Positions 51,162 to 59,442 are shown, numbered from the stretch's first letter. The stretch is DNA of 64,000 nt from Candidatus Woykebacteria bacterium RBG_13_40_15 (GCA_001816655.1 MHCP01000015.1:1-64000); one strand, 5' to 3'. Translations and numbers: made by a program. The notes: generated by a model from the sequence alone, not told the origin.

Positions 51162-52049
51162 CTAGCTTTTCTTGACTAGCTTGCCGTGCGGTCTCCAGGA
51201 GGAAGGCCGGCCTTGTGTTATGACCTCAACCATTCTTGTTGGCCACTCTGTCCCGAATTGTAGGAGACGGCCGAATCCGAGACGTAGGGCCGTAGGTTTG
51301 TCTGGAAGCAACAACGGAAGCTCCTCGGGGTTTATTTTCTCACCCTCCCTGTAGAAAGCTGCATGGTGCTTTACTGGGCAGACTAGCAGTACTCTCTTGA
51401 GGAAGAAGAATGCGACGAAATGGTCCTCTCTATTGAGGCAGCGGACCAAATAAGTCGCCTCTGGTGCTAAGCCCCAAGGTATGGTTAGTCGCTTAGGATC
51501 CGTGGCCGAGTGCTGTTGCCAGGTAAAGACACCCCAGTGCTTCGTATATACCCTCCCCTCACTGTCGATTTTCACCACTTCCATCAGGTCTGGTACCGGA
51601 GCGCGGGTGAGCGGGCCGGTCCCAACTAGCGGCGGCTGGCGGATTGGGGGCAGATCGTCCAAATGGAGACAGCCGATAAAGGGCCGCTTCTCTGGCCAGG
51701 TTTCCATTCCTTCCACTGCCCCAAAAGGTAGTACCTCTCTTCCAAACAGGATTTCCGAACCCTGCTTGAAAGTTCCAAACGTCGCTCCGTTGTCAGGATT
51801 GGGAAAGCCGAATCTACCAGAGGGTGAAACTCGGCAAAACCGGGTTGGAAGGCGCGCTCTTAGACATCTCTGATAGTAAAGACGTTCCATCCATGTCGGG
51901 GCTTGACCAAGACTCTGAACAAGTTCCCAGACATCCGACTCCCCCAGTAGCCATAGCCTATAGCGAAGCTCAAGATCTTCATCGGGCATGATCAGTAGGT
52001 GTGCGCCACTTGATGTAACCAGGTGAAACGTTAATTTGGCGGGCGGCAT
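51162..52049 (-). CDS. Orphan 295-aa protein, no family recognised
   Basis: A soluble, Pro-, Trp- and Arg-rich protein without signal or membrane segment. I see no known motif. Base composition is higher in G+C than groEL and the next gene, like the other orphan genes here. AAGGAGGG lies 5-6 nt before the ATG. A TTGACA promoter precedes it and a perfect stem-loop follows, so it is a single-gene unit. It is divergent from the gene at 52222, with the retron-like element just beyond. Confidence 0.75.
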   Translation of the reverse strand: MPPAKLTFHLVTSSGAHLLIMPDEDLELRYRLWLLGESDVWELVQSLGQAPTWMERLYYQRCLRARLPTRFCRVSPSGRFGFPNPDNGATFGTFKQGSEILFGREVLPFGAVEGMETWPEKRPFIGCLHLDDLPPIRQPPLVGTGPLTRAPVPDLMEVVKIDSEGRVYTKHWGVFTWQQHSATDPKRLTIPWGLAPEATYLVRCLNREDHFVAFFFLKRVLLVCPVKHHAAFYREGEKINPEELPLLLPDKPTALRLGFGRLLQFGTEWPTRMVEVITQGRPSSWRPHGKLVKKS

Positions 52050-52109
52050 GACGTTCCCTCCTTGGATTTGAACTCTCCTTAACTACAATCTCCACTCCAA
52101 CTGTTAAAT

Positions 52110-52137
52110 ATATTAAAACTTTTTTTGTAGCTGTCAA
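52110..52137 (-). promoter_or_regulatory. Promoter TTGACA-N16-TAATAT for the 295-aa gene
   Basis: On the minus strand: TTGACA (52137-52132), TAATAT (52115-52110), 16-bp spacer. The RNA start is about 52103, a leader of about 54 nt that ends with AAGGAGGG. Confidence 0.7.
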
Positions 52138-52221
52138 GCGGCTTTTAGCTAAAAAGTACCTTATTAATAAGCGAAGTTGAAAGTTGCAGATAAAACCATA
52201 TTTATCTAAAATGTTATTGCT

Positions 52222-52707
52222 ATGGGGAAATTTGAGGCTTTGACACCAGAACAAGTAAGACAATTTGAAAAAGAAGCAGTTAAAAGATTTAACCACGAGG
52301 AAAACGATCATCCACATGTTGAACCCCAGGTGGGATCACTTGAGCTGGCCCGCTTTAAGGCCGTTTTTCCTTTCCAACTTTTTCCAGACGAGTTGATAGT
52401 CGAGGAAAAAAGAGTGATTTGGATTCATCGTTTTGGCCCACGAATGTGCGAGGTAATTACTCTTTTACCCTCCGATATAAATAGAGTCGAAGCTTCCACC
52501 GGCCCTCTCTTTGGCCATCTTCATGTCTCTATACCAAGGCACGATATTGAGATTCTTATCGACCGTCTTAAACGAAACGACGCTCTCTTTGCCCGTGATT
52601 TAATTGATGGTCTAGCTACAGCAGCCAGACAAAACCTAGCGATAGAAGGCGAAACTGCGCAAGAAAAAGTAGATTTTCTTCTCCGTCTTTCCCACGTGAG
52701 TGTCTAA
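52222..52707 (+). CDS. Hypothetical soluble protein, perhaps PH-like
   Basis: A 161-aa protein with AT-rich codons like the host. LFPDELIVEEKRVIWIHRFG suggests a beta-rich, PH-type region (about 52-105), followed by a helix. No sure family. It ends 4 bases before the retron promoter, so it is not co-transcribed as part of the ncRNA unit, though read-through is possible. Confidence 0.6.
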   Translation: MGKFEALTPEQVRQFEKEAVKRFNHEENDHPHVEPQVGSLELARFKAVFPFQLFPDELIVEEKRVIWIHRFGPRMCEVITLLPSDINRVEASTGPLFGHLHVSIPRHDIEILIDRLKRNDALFARDLIDGLATAARQNLAIEGETAQEKVDFLLRLSHVSV

Positions 52708-52710
52708 ACC

Positions 52711-52739
52711 TTGACCGAAAAAGCCCTAAATGATATAAA
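52711..52739 (+). promoter_or_regulatory. Promoter TTGACC-N17-TATAAA for the retron-like RNA
   Basis: -35 52711-52716, -10 52734-52739, spacer 17. The predicted RNA start, 52745-52747, coincides with the first base of the a1 repeat, as expected for an msr-msd RNA. Confidence 0.75.
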
Positions 52740-52746
52740 GACACTA

Positions 52747-52872
52747 ACTTGGGCTAGAGCTTAAGTGGCCCCAAATTGGCCCGCACCGTCAGATGGCTGA
52801 CTGGTGTAAACGGGAAGGCTGGCGCCTCGTTCCCGGCGCGCGTTTACCAGCCCGAACTTGAGTAGCCCAAGT
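52747..52872 (+). ncRNA. Putative retron msr-msd RNA
   Basis: Ends are perfect 10-bp inverted repeats, ACTTGGGCTA (52747-52756, a1) and TAGCCCAAGT (52863-52872, a2). A G follows a1 (52757), in the place of the retron branching G. Inner folds: GGCC/GGCC; the msr-like stem CACC-GTCAG/CTGAC-T-GGTG; and the msd-like long hairpin GTAAAC-GGGAA ... TTCCC ... GTTTAC (52806-52847). GGCTGG/CCAGCC offers an alternative pairing. It directly precedes a reverse transcriptase with the retron NAxxH motif. The exact msr/msd border cannot be set by eye. Confidence 0.75.
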
Positions 52873-52878
52873 GAGGAT

Positions 52879-52913
52879 GGGGCTGCCGTACTAGCTAATA
52901 GCGCGGCAGCCCC
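52879..52913 (+). promoter_or_regulatory. Hairpin between a2 and the reverse transcriptase start
   Basis: Perfect 10-bp stem GGGGCTGCCG/CGGCAGCCCC with a 15-nt loop, just upstream of the TGGAG ribosome-binding site. It may separate RNA processing from translation or act as an attenuator; no T-run follows. Confidence 0.55.
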
Positions 52914-52932
52914 TAGAAAATGGAGAGCGATA

Positions 52933-53916
52933 ATGAGATCAATAGAGCCAGTTATATTCTCCAGCGGAGAAGGACGATTCCCAGCGGAGGGTTTGGAGGT
53001 TGACTATAATAGGTTCGGATTCAACCCCCTAGTCTACCTCGGGTTCCTAATAGGTATACCAACAAGGTGGATCGATTACGTAATAAAAATCGGTGCCGAC
53101 AACTTCTACACCGAAGTTAGGATACCGAAAAAGGGTGGTGGGGTGAGGGTTCTTCAAGTACCCCTAGATCCCTTAATGGGTATTCAGAGAAGGATTCTTC
53201 GCAAGGTTCTAAGCCAACTAGAGCCCAAGAGCTCCTGCCACGGCTTTGTTACTGGTAGATCGATAATTACCAATGCCCAAGTCCATGTCGGATCAACGCA
53301 CATGCTTGTCCTCGATCTGGAAAGTGCATTTGATCAAGGCCTGTCTAGTCGAATCTTTAGAGAGCTCTGGGGAGAGAGGGTTGGCGAGAGGAGGCTTGGA
53401 TTTCTGGTCGCCTCCTTGATAACACAGCTCTGTACAGTATACAGCGGGGATATTGGAGAACGGTACGGGTTTCGGCACCTTCCTCAGGGAGCACCAACCT
53501 CACCAGCGCTCTTTAATCTTGCTTGCCGTCCGTTGGATGGAAGACTGGACCACTTCGTATGGAGAATCGGTGGGGTTTACACACGCTATGCGGACAACCT
53601 TGCTTTCTCCGTTCCTAGACAACTGACCCCCAAGGAGGAGCATATAATTCGGAAGATAGTAGATGGGAGTGGTTTCAGAGTTAACGATGCCAAAACGAGG
53701 TTGATGCGCCAAAGCGGGCACTCGATCCTGCGTCTTCCAGGGGTCGCTATCAACAACGGAAGGATAATACTTCCCAAGAGGAAGAGAAAGCAGCTGCGGG
53801 CAGCAATTTACCTAGCCGCCTTGCATGGAGAGACAGATAGGCTTCGGGGACTAATAGGCTTTGTGGAGCAGGTGTACGGCCCCGAAGTCCCAAGACAAAT
53901 AATCGGTAGTCACTAG
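52933..53916 (+). CDS. Retron-type reverse transcriptase, YADN active site
   Basis: A 327-aa reverse transcriptase. Motif A Asp128 (LVLDLESAFD), LPQGAPTSP (183-191) and YADN (219-222) mark the palm. NAQVH (114-118) fits the retron NAxxH motif and LPGVAINNGR (268-277) lies where retrons have VTG. The last Asp of YxDD is Asn, which is unusual. ATG 52933 has GGAG 7 nt upstream; the frame runs back to 52858 but that part overlaps a2. High G+C. No fused or clear adjoining effector: the next gene downstream is glycerate kinase. Confidence 0.88.
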   Translation: MRSIEPVIFSSGEGRFPAEGLEVDYNRFGFNPLVYLGFLIGIPTRWIDYVIKIGADNFYTEVRIPKKGGGVRVLQVPLDPLMGIQRRILRKVLSQLEPKSSCHGFVTGRSIITNAQVHVGSTHMLVLDLESAFDQGLSSRIFRELWGERVGERRLGFLVASLITQLCTVYSGDIGERYGFRHLPQGAPTSPALFNLACRPLDGRLDHFVWRIGGVYTRYADNLAFSVPRQLTPKEEHIIRKIVDGSGFRVNDAKTRLMRQSGHSILRLPGVAINNGRIILPKRKRKQLRAAIYLAALHGETDRLRGLIGFVEQVYGPEVPRQIIGSH

Positions 53917-53917
53917 T

Positions 53918-53948
53918 AGCGGGCTCGCTTCCACAAACCGAGCCCGCT
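53918..53948 (+). terminator. Stem-loop after the reverse transcriptase
   Basis: Perfect 10-bp stem AGCGGGCTCG/CGAGCCCGCT, beginning 2 bases after the stop codon. No T-run. Nine bases of each arm match the terminator stem at 28456-28488 in the 952-aa leader. Confidence 0.55.
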
Positions 53949-54089
53949 CACCGTAGTTAATATCCCATAATAATTATATATTCAAATTTATCTCTGACTT
54001 TGAATCAAATTACCCTTGCTTACTTCTTTACAAAAATTAACGAAAACTTTCCACCAAGGCCCTTTTATTTGCTACAATTAAATTGATAT

Positions 54090-55364
54090 ATGATTATAAA
54101 AAACTTCGATCAGCTTTCAATAAACTCTTTGAGAAACCACGCCTTGCAAATTACAGAAGCAGGTTTCGAGGCAATTGATACGGAAACGGTCATCAAAGAA
54201 TCAGTGAAATTAACAAATGGAACTCTCCAGATTAAAGATAGGCAATTTGACCTGAAAAAATTTGAGCATATTTACCTAATTGGGGTTGGGAAAGTCGCTT
54301 TTGCGGCTGGGAAAGCTTTAGAAAAAATGTTGGGTAATTATATAACCGATGGGATAGTTTTAGATGTTCAAGGTGGAAAATTAAAAAAATTAAAAAGCTT
54401 AATTGGTACACACCCCTTGGCTTCCCAAAAAAATGTTTTAGCTACTAAAGAAATAATTTCACTTCTGAAAAAAGCAGGGAGAGAGGATCTAATTTTGGCA
54501 GTTATTTCTGGCGGAAGTAGCGCTCTTTTGTGCGCCCCACATAAAATCTCGTACGAAAAAATCGCTGAAATTTTCGAAGTTATGACAGGTACGGGTGCAA
54601 CTATTGAGGAAATCAATATAGTGAGGAAACATCTTTCCGAAATAAACGGCGGCGATCTTGCGAAGCTGACCTACCCAGCCACCATCATCTCACTGATTTT
54701 CTCCGACGTGCCGGGTGATGATTTAGACACAATTGGTTCTGGGCCGACTGTTTTAGATAGTTCAACAACGGCGGATGCGCAAGCACTAATTGAAAAATAC
54801 AATGTTTTAAAAGAGGCCAAACTTAGCAAGGTTGAGTTTACGGAAACCCCAAAGAATCCTATTTACTTTGAAAAGGTTGCAAATATTATTGTTGTTAACA
54901 GTAAACGCGCCGTAGATGCCATGGCTAAGAAGGCGGCAGAGTTAAATTACAAAGTTAGTATTTTTAGCACACAAGTACAAGGAGAAGCTTCGGATGCCGG
55001 CCAGAAACTTTTGGCTAGCGCTGAGGATAAGACAGCAGTTTTGGCAGCCGGCGAAACTACAGTTTCAATAAAAGGAGATGGAATCGGGGGGCGTAATCAA
55101 CACCTTGTTTTATCGGCCCTGAAGCATCTTAAAGAAGATCAAGTTATTATTTCGGCCGACAGCGACGGGGTTGATCACAGCCGGTTTGCCGGTGCAATTG
55201 GTGATAAAGAGACTGTTAAAAAAGCGATCGGGAAAAAGATTTCAATAGAAAAATACTTGGATAACTTTGACTCATTTAATTTTTACCGAGTTGTAGAAGA
55301 CGGTATCGAGACAGGCCCTTTGGAATCCAACGTGTCTGATTTCATGCTGGTTTTATCTGCCTAG
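54090..55364 (+). CDS. Glycerate 2-kinase (MOFRL family)
   Basis: A 424-aa protein with LIGVGKVAFAAGKALEKML, VISGGSSALLCAP and the C-terminal GGRNQHLVLSAL of the MOFRL/DUF4147 family. It phosphorylates glycerate to 2-phosphoglycerate, feeding lower glycolysis. An extended -10 (TGCTACAAT, 54070-54078) lies just upstream. Confidence 0.92.
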   Translation: MIIKNFDQLSINSLRNHALQITEAGFEAIDTETVIKESVKLTNGTLQIKDRQFDLKKFEHIYLIGVGKVAFAAGKALEKMLGNYITDGIVLDVQGGKLKKLKSLIGTHPLASQKNVLATKEIISLLKKAGREDLILAVISGGSSALLCAPHKISYEKIAEIFEVMTGTGATIEEINIVRKHLSEINGGDLAKLTYPATIISLIFSDVPGDDLDTIGSGPTVLDSSTTADAQALIEKYNVLKEAKLSKVEFTETPKNPIYFEKVANIIVVNSKRAVDAMAKKAAELNYKVSIFSTQVQGEASDAGQKLLASAEDKTAVLAAGETTVSIKGDGIGGRNQHLVLSALKHLKEDQVIISADSDGVDHSRFAGAIGDKETVKKAIGKKISIEKYLDNFDSFNFYRVVEDGIETGPLESNVSDFMLVLSA

Positions 55365-55387
55365 AAGCTGACTGTAAGCGTCGAAAT

Positions 55388-55416
55388 TTGACAAACGAAT
55401 TCTTGGTTGATAAGAT
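55388..55416 (+). promoter_or_regulatory. Promoter TTGACA-N17-TAAGAT
   Basis: -35 55388-55393, -10 55411-55416. The RNA start is about 55423, four bases before the ATG at 55427. Confidence 0.75.
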
Positions 55417-55426
55417 TAATTTGTAG

Positions 55427-57034
55427 ATGGAAACACAGACTGCTCCTGCTCGAAATTGGTTTAAACCATCAATATTAATTCTTCTTGTAGTTTTACTTCT
55501 AGCCTCCCTAGCTTTAGTTGGGATTTACCTCATTAAAAATGCCAATAAAGAACCTAAAGAAAAAGTTCTCACTGGTCTAACCAGAGATAAAATAACAATT
55601 GGCAGTAGTGTTATTGTTTTAGGAGTATTTCCGGAGTCTGCTGCTGAAACTCGGGATATTGATTTTAATAACAATATTTTTGATGGACTGACCCGAGTTA
55701 TAAATGGCGAGGTAAAGGGGGCTCTAGCGACCAGTTGGACCAACCCAGATAAAACCACCTGGCGCTTTACTTTGCGAAAAGGAGTCAAGTTTCACAACGG
55801 CGATCCCTTTACTGCCGCCGATTTAAAATTTAGCATTGATCAGGCTATAGCAAAAGAGTGGCCGGATACCTCGTATTTAATAACAATAAAATCGGTTGAA
55901 ATCGTGGACAACTTTACAGTAGACATTAAAACAGCTAGCCCCGACCCGGTTCTGCTTGCCAGGTTAGCCAATGTTCCTATTGTTTCCGAAAAACAATACA
56001 AAAGTAAAAAGGCAGACGAGCAAGCAGTCGGCACAGGGCCATATAAATTTGTAAGCCTTGATGATAAGGAGGGGGTTTTGGAAGCTAATGAAAGCTGGTA
56101 TTTAGGTACCCCAAAAGTAAAGAAAGTTGTCTATAAATTCTACCCCGTAGACACAACCGATGAACAAATGGCTCAGGCGCTACGCAGGGACGAGGTTGAT
56201 CTAATTGTTCTTCAGGAGGAAAAGGTAGTCAACTCCCTTAAAAACGATTTCCAAGTAAAATCGTCGACTGGCCTTGAGATAAGGATTTTGTGGTTGGATG
56301 CGGCCAGAGAAAAAAGTCCGTATGTAGACAAAGTTCCAAACCCACTAAAAAACAAACTGGTAAGACAAGCTATTTATAAGGCGATAGATACAAATGAAAT
56401 AATTAAAGAACAGGGAATTTCTACCGAACCACCCTCACAGTTAGTTACAGAAGGGGTCTTTGGCTACAATCCAAACATAAAAAGACCAAAGAAAAGTCTC
56501 GAGGAAGCAAGGAATTTAATGGAGCAAGCAGGAATGACTGGTGGATTTAGTATGACTTTGGATACACCAGAAGGAGTAGTGAAAACCGCCAATGCGATAG
56601 CCAAGAATCTTAAAGAGATAAATATTAATGTTAAAGTCAATCCTATAACAAAAGATACAGGATTTGGAAAAGTTACGAGCGGGGATAGTTCTGCTTTTAT
56701 GTTGAGCTATACAGCGGACATACTTGATTCGGGTGATGTCTTTGCTGATCTTTTGCATACACCCACAAGTAACTTTGGTAGTAGCAACTTTTTTAGCTAC
56801 AGTAATAGCGAAATAGACAAGCTAGCAGAGGAGGCATCTTCAATCTTCGAACCAAAGAAAAGGTTACCGAAGTTGCAAGAAGCGATGGTAAAGGCCATGG
56901 AAGAACTACCGCTCATACCTCTATTTCAACAAAAGACTTTCTGGGTTATTAGAAATAACTTTGATTGGACGCCCACAGCGCTTGGGGTTATTTCTTCTAA
57001 TGAAATTTCCGGTCGTGAAGTAACTACCAAATAA
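55427..57034 (+). CDS. ABC-transporter peptide-binding protein (SBP family 5)
   Basis: A 535-aa extracellular binding protein held by an N-terminal helix (ILILLVVLLLASLALVGIYL) without a lipobox Cys. FNNNIFDGLTRV, TWRFTLRKGVKFHNGDPFTAADLKFS and VGTGPYKFV are typical of DppA/OppA proteins that bind peptides or similar solutes. No permease or ATPase gene lies beside it, so the partner must be elsewhere or it works as a sensor for the adjacent histidine kinase (inference). Confidence 0.9.
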   Translation: METQTAPARNWFKPSILILLVVLLLASLALVGIYLIKNANKEPKEKVLTGLTRDKITIGSSVIVLGVFPESAAETRDIDFNNNIFDGLTRVINGEVKGALATSWTNPDKTTWRFTLRKGVKFHNGDPFTAADLKFSIDQAIAKEWPDTSYLITIKSVEIVDNFTVDIKTASPDPVLLARLANVPIVSEKQYKSKKADEQAVGTGPYKFVSLDDKEGVLEANESWYLGTPKVKKVVYKFYPVDTTDEQMAQALRRDEVDLIVLQEEKVVNSLKNDFQVKSSTGLEIRILWLDAAREKSPYVDKVPNPLKNKLVRQAIYKAIDTNEIIKEQGISTEPPSQLVTEGVFGYNPNIKRPKKSLEEARNLMEQAGMTGGFSMTLDTPEGVVKTANAIAKNLKEININVKVNPITKDTGFGKVTSGDSSAFMLSYTADILDSGDVFADLLHTPTSNFGSSNFFSYSNSEIDKLAEEASSIFEPKKRLPKLQEAMVKAMEELPLIPLFQQKTFWVIRNNFDWTPTALGVISSNEISGREVTTK

Positions 57035-57092
57035 CAGCTCACAAATTTATTTTCCTAGCCCCAGATTTTTGTGTTACACTTAAGCTAGTTGA

Positions 57093-58583
57093 ATGAAACT
57101 TCTGCCACAAACATTATTTAAATCAATAAGGGTAAGGTTTGGTGTAATAATTGCAATTCTACTTCTTTTGGTTTTTGCGCTTTCTTCCGGTGTATTAATT
57201 ATTCGTACTATAAATTCTCAAAATAAGACACTAATTACACAAGCCCGAGCTTTTTCTGAATTGTCCTCTCAACCAATTGGCGATACCTACTCACTTTATT
57301 ACGGTTCGGGGTACCTAAAATTTACTGAGCTGATTGGGAAAATACTAGCTCTAAACCCTGATATAATCAAAGTACAAATAATTTCGGCAAACGGCGAAAT
57401 TTTATTCGATTCCACCCAAGTTTCTGCCGATAAGCCTCCCGAAATCAAAAACGAGACAGACAAAGCGGTTATAGAGAAAGTTAAATTAAACGAGGAAAGT
57501 GAAATACCAGCCCGTACGGAAGGGTCAAAACCAACCCAAATAATCCAACCCTATTTTGAGGACTTTGGCGCCCACCCTTTTTCAATCCGTTACTTTATTT
57601 CTTATGATTCCGTAACCCAAAACATGGCAGCTATCATTACCACCTCAGCCCTGCTTTCGGCGGGGTTTCTTATTGGAGCAATTATTCTAATTTTTATTGT
57701 CGTTGGTCGGACTATTATTAATCCGATGGAAACAGTAATCAAAGGGGCCCGTCTAATTCAGGGAGGCGATTTTTCGCACAACATTGAGGTTAAAAATAAG
57801 GATGAAATTGGGGATTTAGCAGCGGCAGTAAACCAAATGGCGCAAACACTAAAGAGGAATATTGAATCGCTCCGAGAACTTGATAAATTAAAGGACGAAT
57901 TTGTCTTCTTAGCCTCTCATAATTTGAGAACGCCAATCACGGTTATAAAAGGCTACATTGGGCTACTTCAAAGAGATAAATCCCTCGGAGCAAAAGCTAA
58001 AAATAGGCTTGAAAAAATGCAAGCTAGTACAAAAGAGCTGCAACTACTCGCAGAATCATTGCTTAATTTAGCTTCCTTGGAGTATAAAGATAAGGAACTT
58101 TTAATATCGGACGTAGATCTGGTGGAGCTAGTTGAAGAAATAACTGAAGAGTTTGGTAAAGAAGTGGGTGAAAAAAGAATTAGTTATATTTTGGAATTCC
58201 CATCAACCCCGCCTTCCAAAATAGCAGCCGACAAAGAGAGAATAAAGCAGGCGTTGGGAAATTTAATTGATAACGCAATTAAATTTAATAGAGACGGGGG
58301 GAAGGTAATAATCAAACTAGAAGAAAAAGACAAAGATTTGATCCTCTCAATAGAAGATACTGGTGTTGGAATTTCTAAAGAAGAAAGTGAGCATATTTTT
58401 CAGAAGTTCCATCGAGCGACTAGCGTACTCAATTATAACTACGAGGGTATTGGGGTGGGACTCTATATAACTAGGTTGATTATAGAAGCCCATCAAGGTA
58501 AAGTCTGGTTCGAATCTAAACTTGGAGAGGGAACCACGTTTTTTGTTAAGCTACCAGTTAAGGCAGAACACTCAGTGGGTTAA
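57093..58583 (+). CDS. Sensor histidine kinase
   Basis: A 496-aa membrane kinase: helix 1 (about 16-38), an exported sensor region (about 40-178), helix 2 (about 182-205), HAMP, then HisKA with FLASHNLRTPITVIKG (phospho-His), N box NLIDNAIKFN, G1 DTGVGIS and G2 GIGVGLYI. No response regulator gene is in the window. Extended -10 TGTTACACT lies at 57072-57080. Follows the binding-protein gene. Confidence 0.93.
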   Translation: MKLLPQTLFKSIRVRFGVIIAILLLLVFALSSGVLIIRTINSQNKTLITQARAFSELSSQPIGDTYSLYYGSGYLKFTELIGKILALNPDIIKVQIISANGEILFDSTQVSADKPPEIKNETDKAVIEKVKLNEESEIPARTEGSKPTQIIQPYFEDFGAHPFSIRYFISYDSVTQNMAAIITTSALLSAGFLIGAIILIFIVVGRTIINPMETVIKGARLIQGGDFSHNIEVKNKDEIGDLAAAVNQMAQTLKRNIESLRELDKLKDEFVFLASHNLRTPITVIKGYIGLLQRDKSLGAKAKNRLEKMQASTKELQLLAESLLNLASLEYKDKELLISDVDLVELVEEITEEFGKEVGEKRISYILEFPSTPPSKIAADKERIKQALGNLIDNAIKFNRDGGKVIIKLEEKDKDLILSIEDTGVGISKEESEHIFQKFHRATSVLNYNYEGIGVGLYITRLIIEAHQGKVWFESKLGEGTTFFVKLPVKAEHSVG

Positions 58584-59274
58584 TGGCAAGACCATCTTTA
58601 TAGACCTCAAAGTGGAGGTGAGGACCAGTAGTCACACCTGTATCTCCAATAAAACCAATTATTGCATCGCTACCTACGCTTTCCCCGACCCGAACATTAA
58701 TTCCAGAAAGATGTGCATACTTGGAGTCAAAACCATTTACACTTTGAATAATAATAGTATTGCCAAAACCATGGCTGTTCCAACCAGCAAATACCACCTT
58801 TCCCTTGGCGAGAGGCTTTATGGGGGCACCGTGCGGGGCTGTGATATCTATACCCCGGTGGTAAGAAGAGAAGAGGCTCGTTATACCACCGCGAATGGGC
58901 CATGTAAAAATAGGGTGTTCTTTAGCAACTACTTGCGTAGATATAGTAAGCTTTTCTATTTTAGGCGTAACTGCAAGCTGGTTTCCAGCCACAACAGTGT
59001 CTGGCCTTTGATTAAAGCCAACAAGTAAAAATATTAACCCAAGTACTACGATTGTCCTAAAGGCAAATGTAGGAACAGCTTTTCTAAATGTTTGCCAAAG
59101 GAAAAGTACCTCGGTTAAAACACTCAAAGCGTCAATAATAATAGCTTCCGGGGTAAACCAGACGATATTGCCACGCAAGGCACCAGTTCCAGCAGCTGCG
59201 TGGGAGAATTGTACATTTCGCAGGGGCAGAGCGCGCCTTGTACCAAAAGGCACATAGGTGGTTCTGTTTAACAT
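58558..59274 (-). CDS. M23-family metallopeptidase
   Basis: About 238 aa: an N-terminal exported/membrane part (TFAFRTIVVLGLIFLLVGF) and a C-terminal M23 domain with HRGIDITAPHGAPIKPLAKG and TGPHLHFEVY, which supply the zinc ligands. It cuts peptidoglycan cross-links. The ATG at 59274 is chosen because the in-frame TTG at 59379 is part of the promoter -35. Overlaps the histidine kinase end by 26 bases. Confidence 0.88.
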   Translation of the reverse strand: MLNRTTYVPFGTRRALPLRNVQFSHAAAGTGALRGNIVWFTPEAIIIDALSVLTEVLFLWQTFRKAVPTFAFRTIVVLGLIFLLVGFNQRPDTVVAGNQLAVTPKIEKLTISTQVVAKEHPIFTWPIRGGITSLFSSYHRGIDITAPHGAPIKPLAKGKVVFAGWNSHGFGNTIIIQSVNGFDSKYAHLSGINVRVGESVGSDAIIGFIGDTGVTTGPHLHFEVYKDGLAINPLSVLP

Positions 59275-59277
59275 AAT

Positions 59278-59342
59278 CCCCGCCAGCAACTGCGTAGCTG
59301 TGGGCGGGGTAGAAACAAAAAATCTCCCATATTTTTGGGAGA
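59278..59342 (-). promoter_or_regulatory. Two-hairpin leader of the M23 gene
   Basis: Minus strand, 5' to 3': TCTCCCA/TGGGAGA (59342-59323) followed by six T, then CCCCGCC/GGCGGGG (59309-59278 region) with inner CAGC/GCTG, whose GGGG lies 3 nt before the ATG. The first looks like a terminator at the very start of the message; the second may hide the ribosome-binding site. Confidence 0.5.
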
Positions 59343-59350
59343 CGCGGCGT

Positions 59351-59379
59351 ATTCTAACAGAAAGGACAAGTAGTGTCAA
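59351..59379 (-). promoter_or_regulatory. Promoter TTGACA-N17-TAGAAT for the M23 gene
   Basis: On the minus strand, TTGACA (59379-59374) and TAGAAT (59356-59351), spacer 17. The RNA start is about 59344, at the foot of the first leader hairpin. Confidence 0.78.
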
Positions 59380-59442
59380 GTTATAGGGGTGCGTAATTAG
59401 AGTTTTTGTAGGTTATATGATATACTTTGGCCTCGTATAAGG

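Noticed and set aside
52858..52932. N-terminal extension of the reverse transcriptase from TTG at 52858
   Set aside because: It overlaps the a2 repeat and a strong hairpin, and the ATG at 52933 has a properly spaced GGAG.
28954..53916. A diversity-generating retroelement (S23/Avd-like protein plus reverse transcriptase)
   Set aside because: The two genes are about 24 kb apart, the RT has the QGxPxSP box and NAxxH typical of retrons and no SQ-type DGR motif, and no template/variable repeat pair was found.
59275..59379. Start of the M23 gene at TTG 59379
   Set aside because: That TTG is the first half of a TTGACA -35 element; the ATG at 59274 lies downstream of the RNA start.
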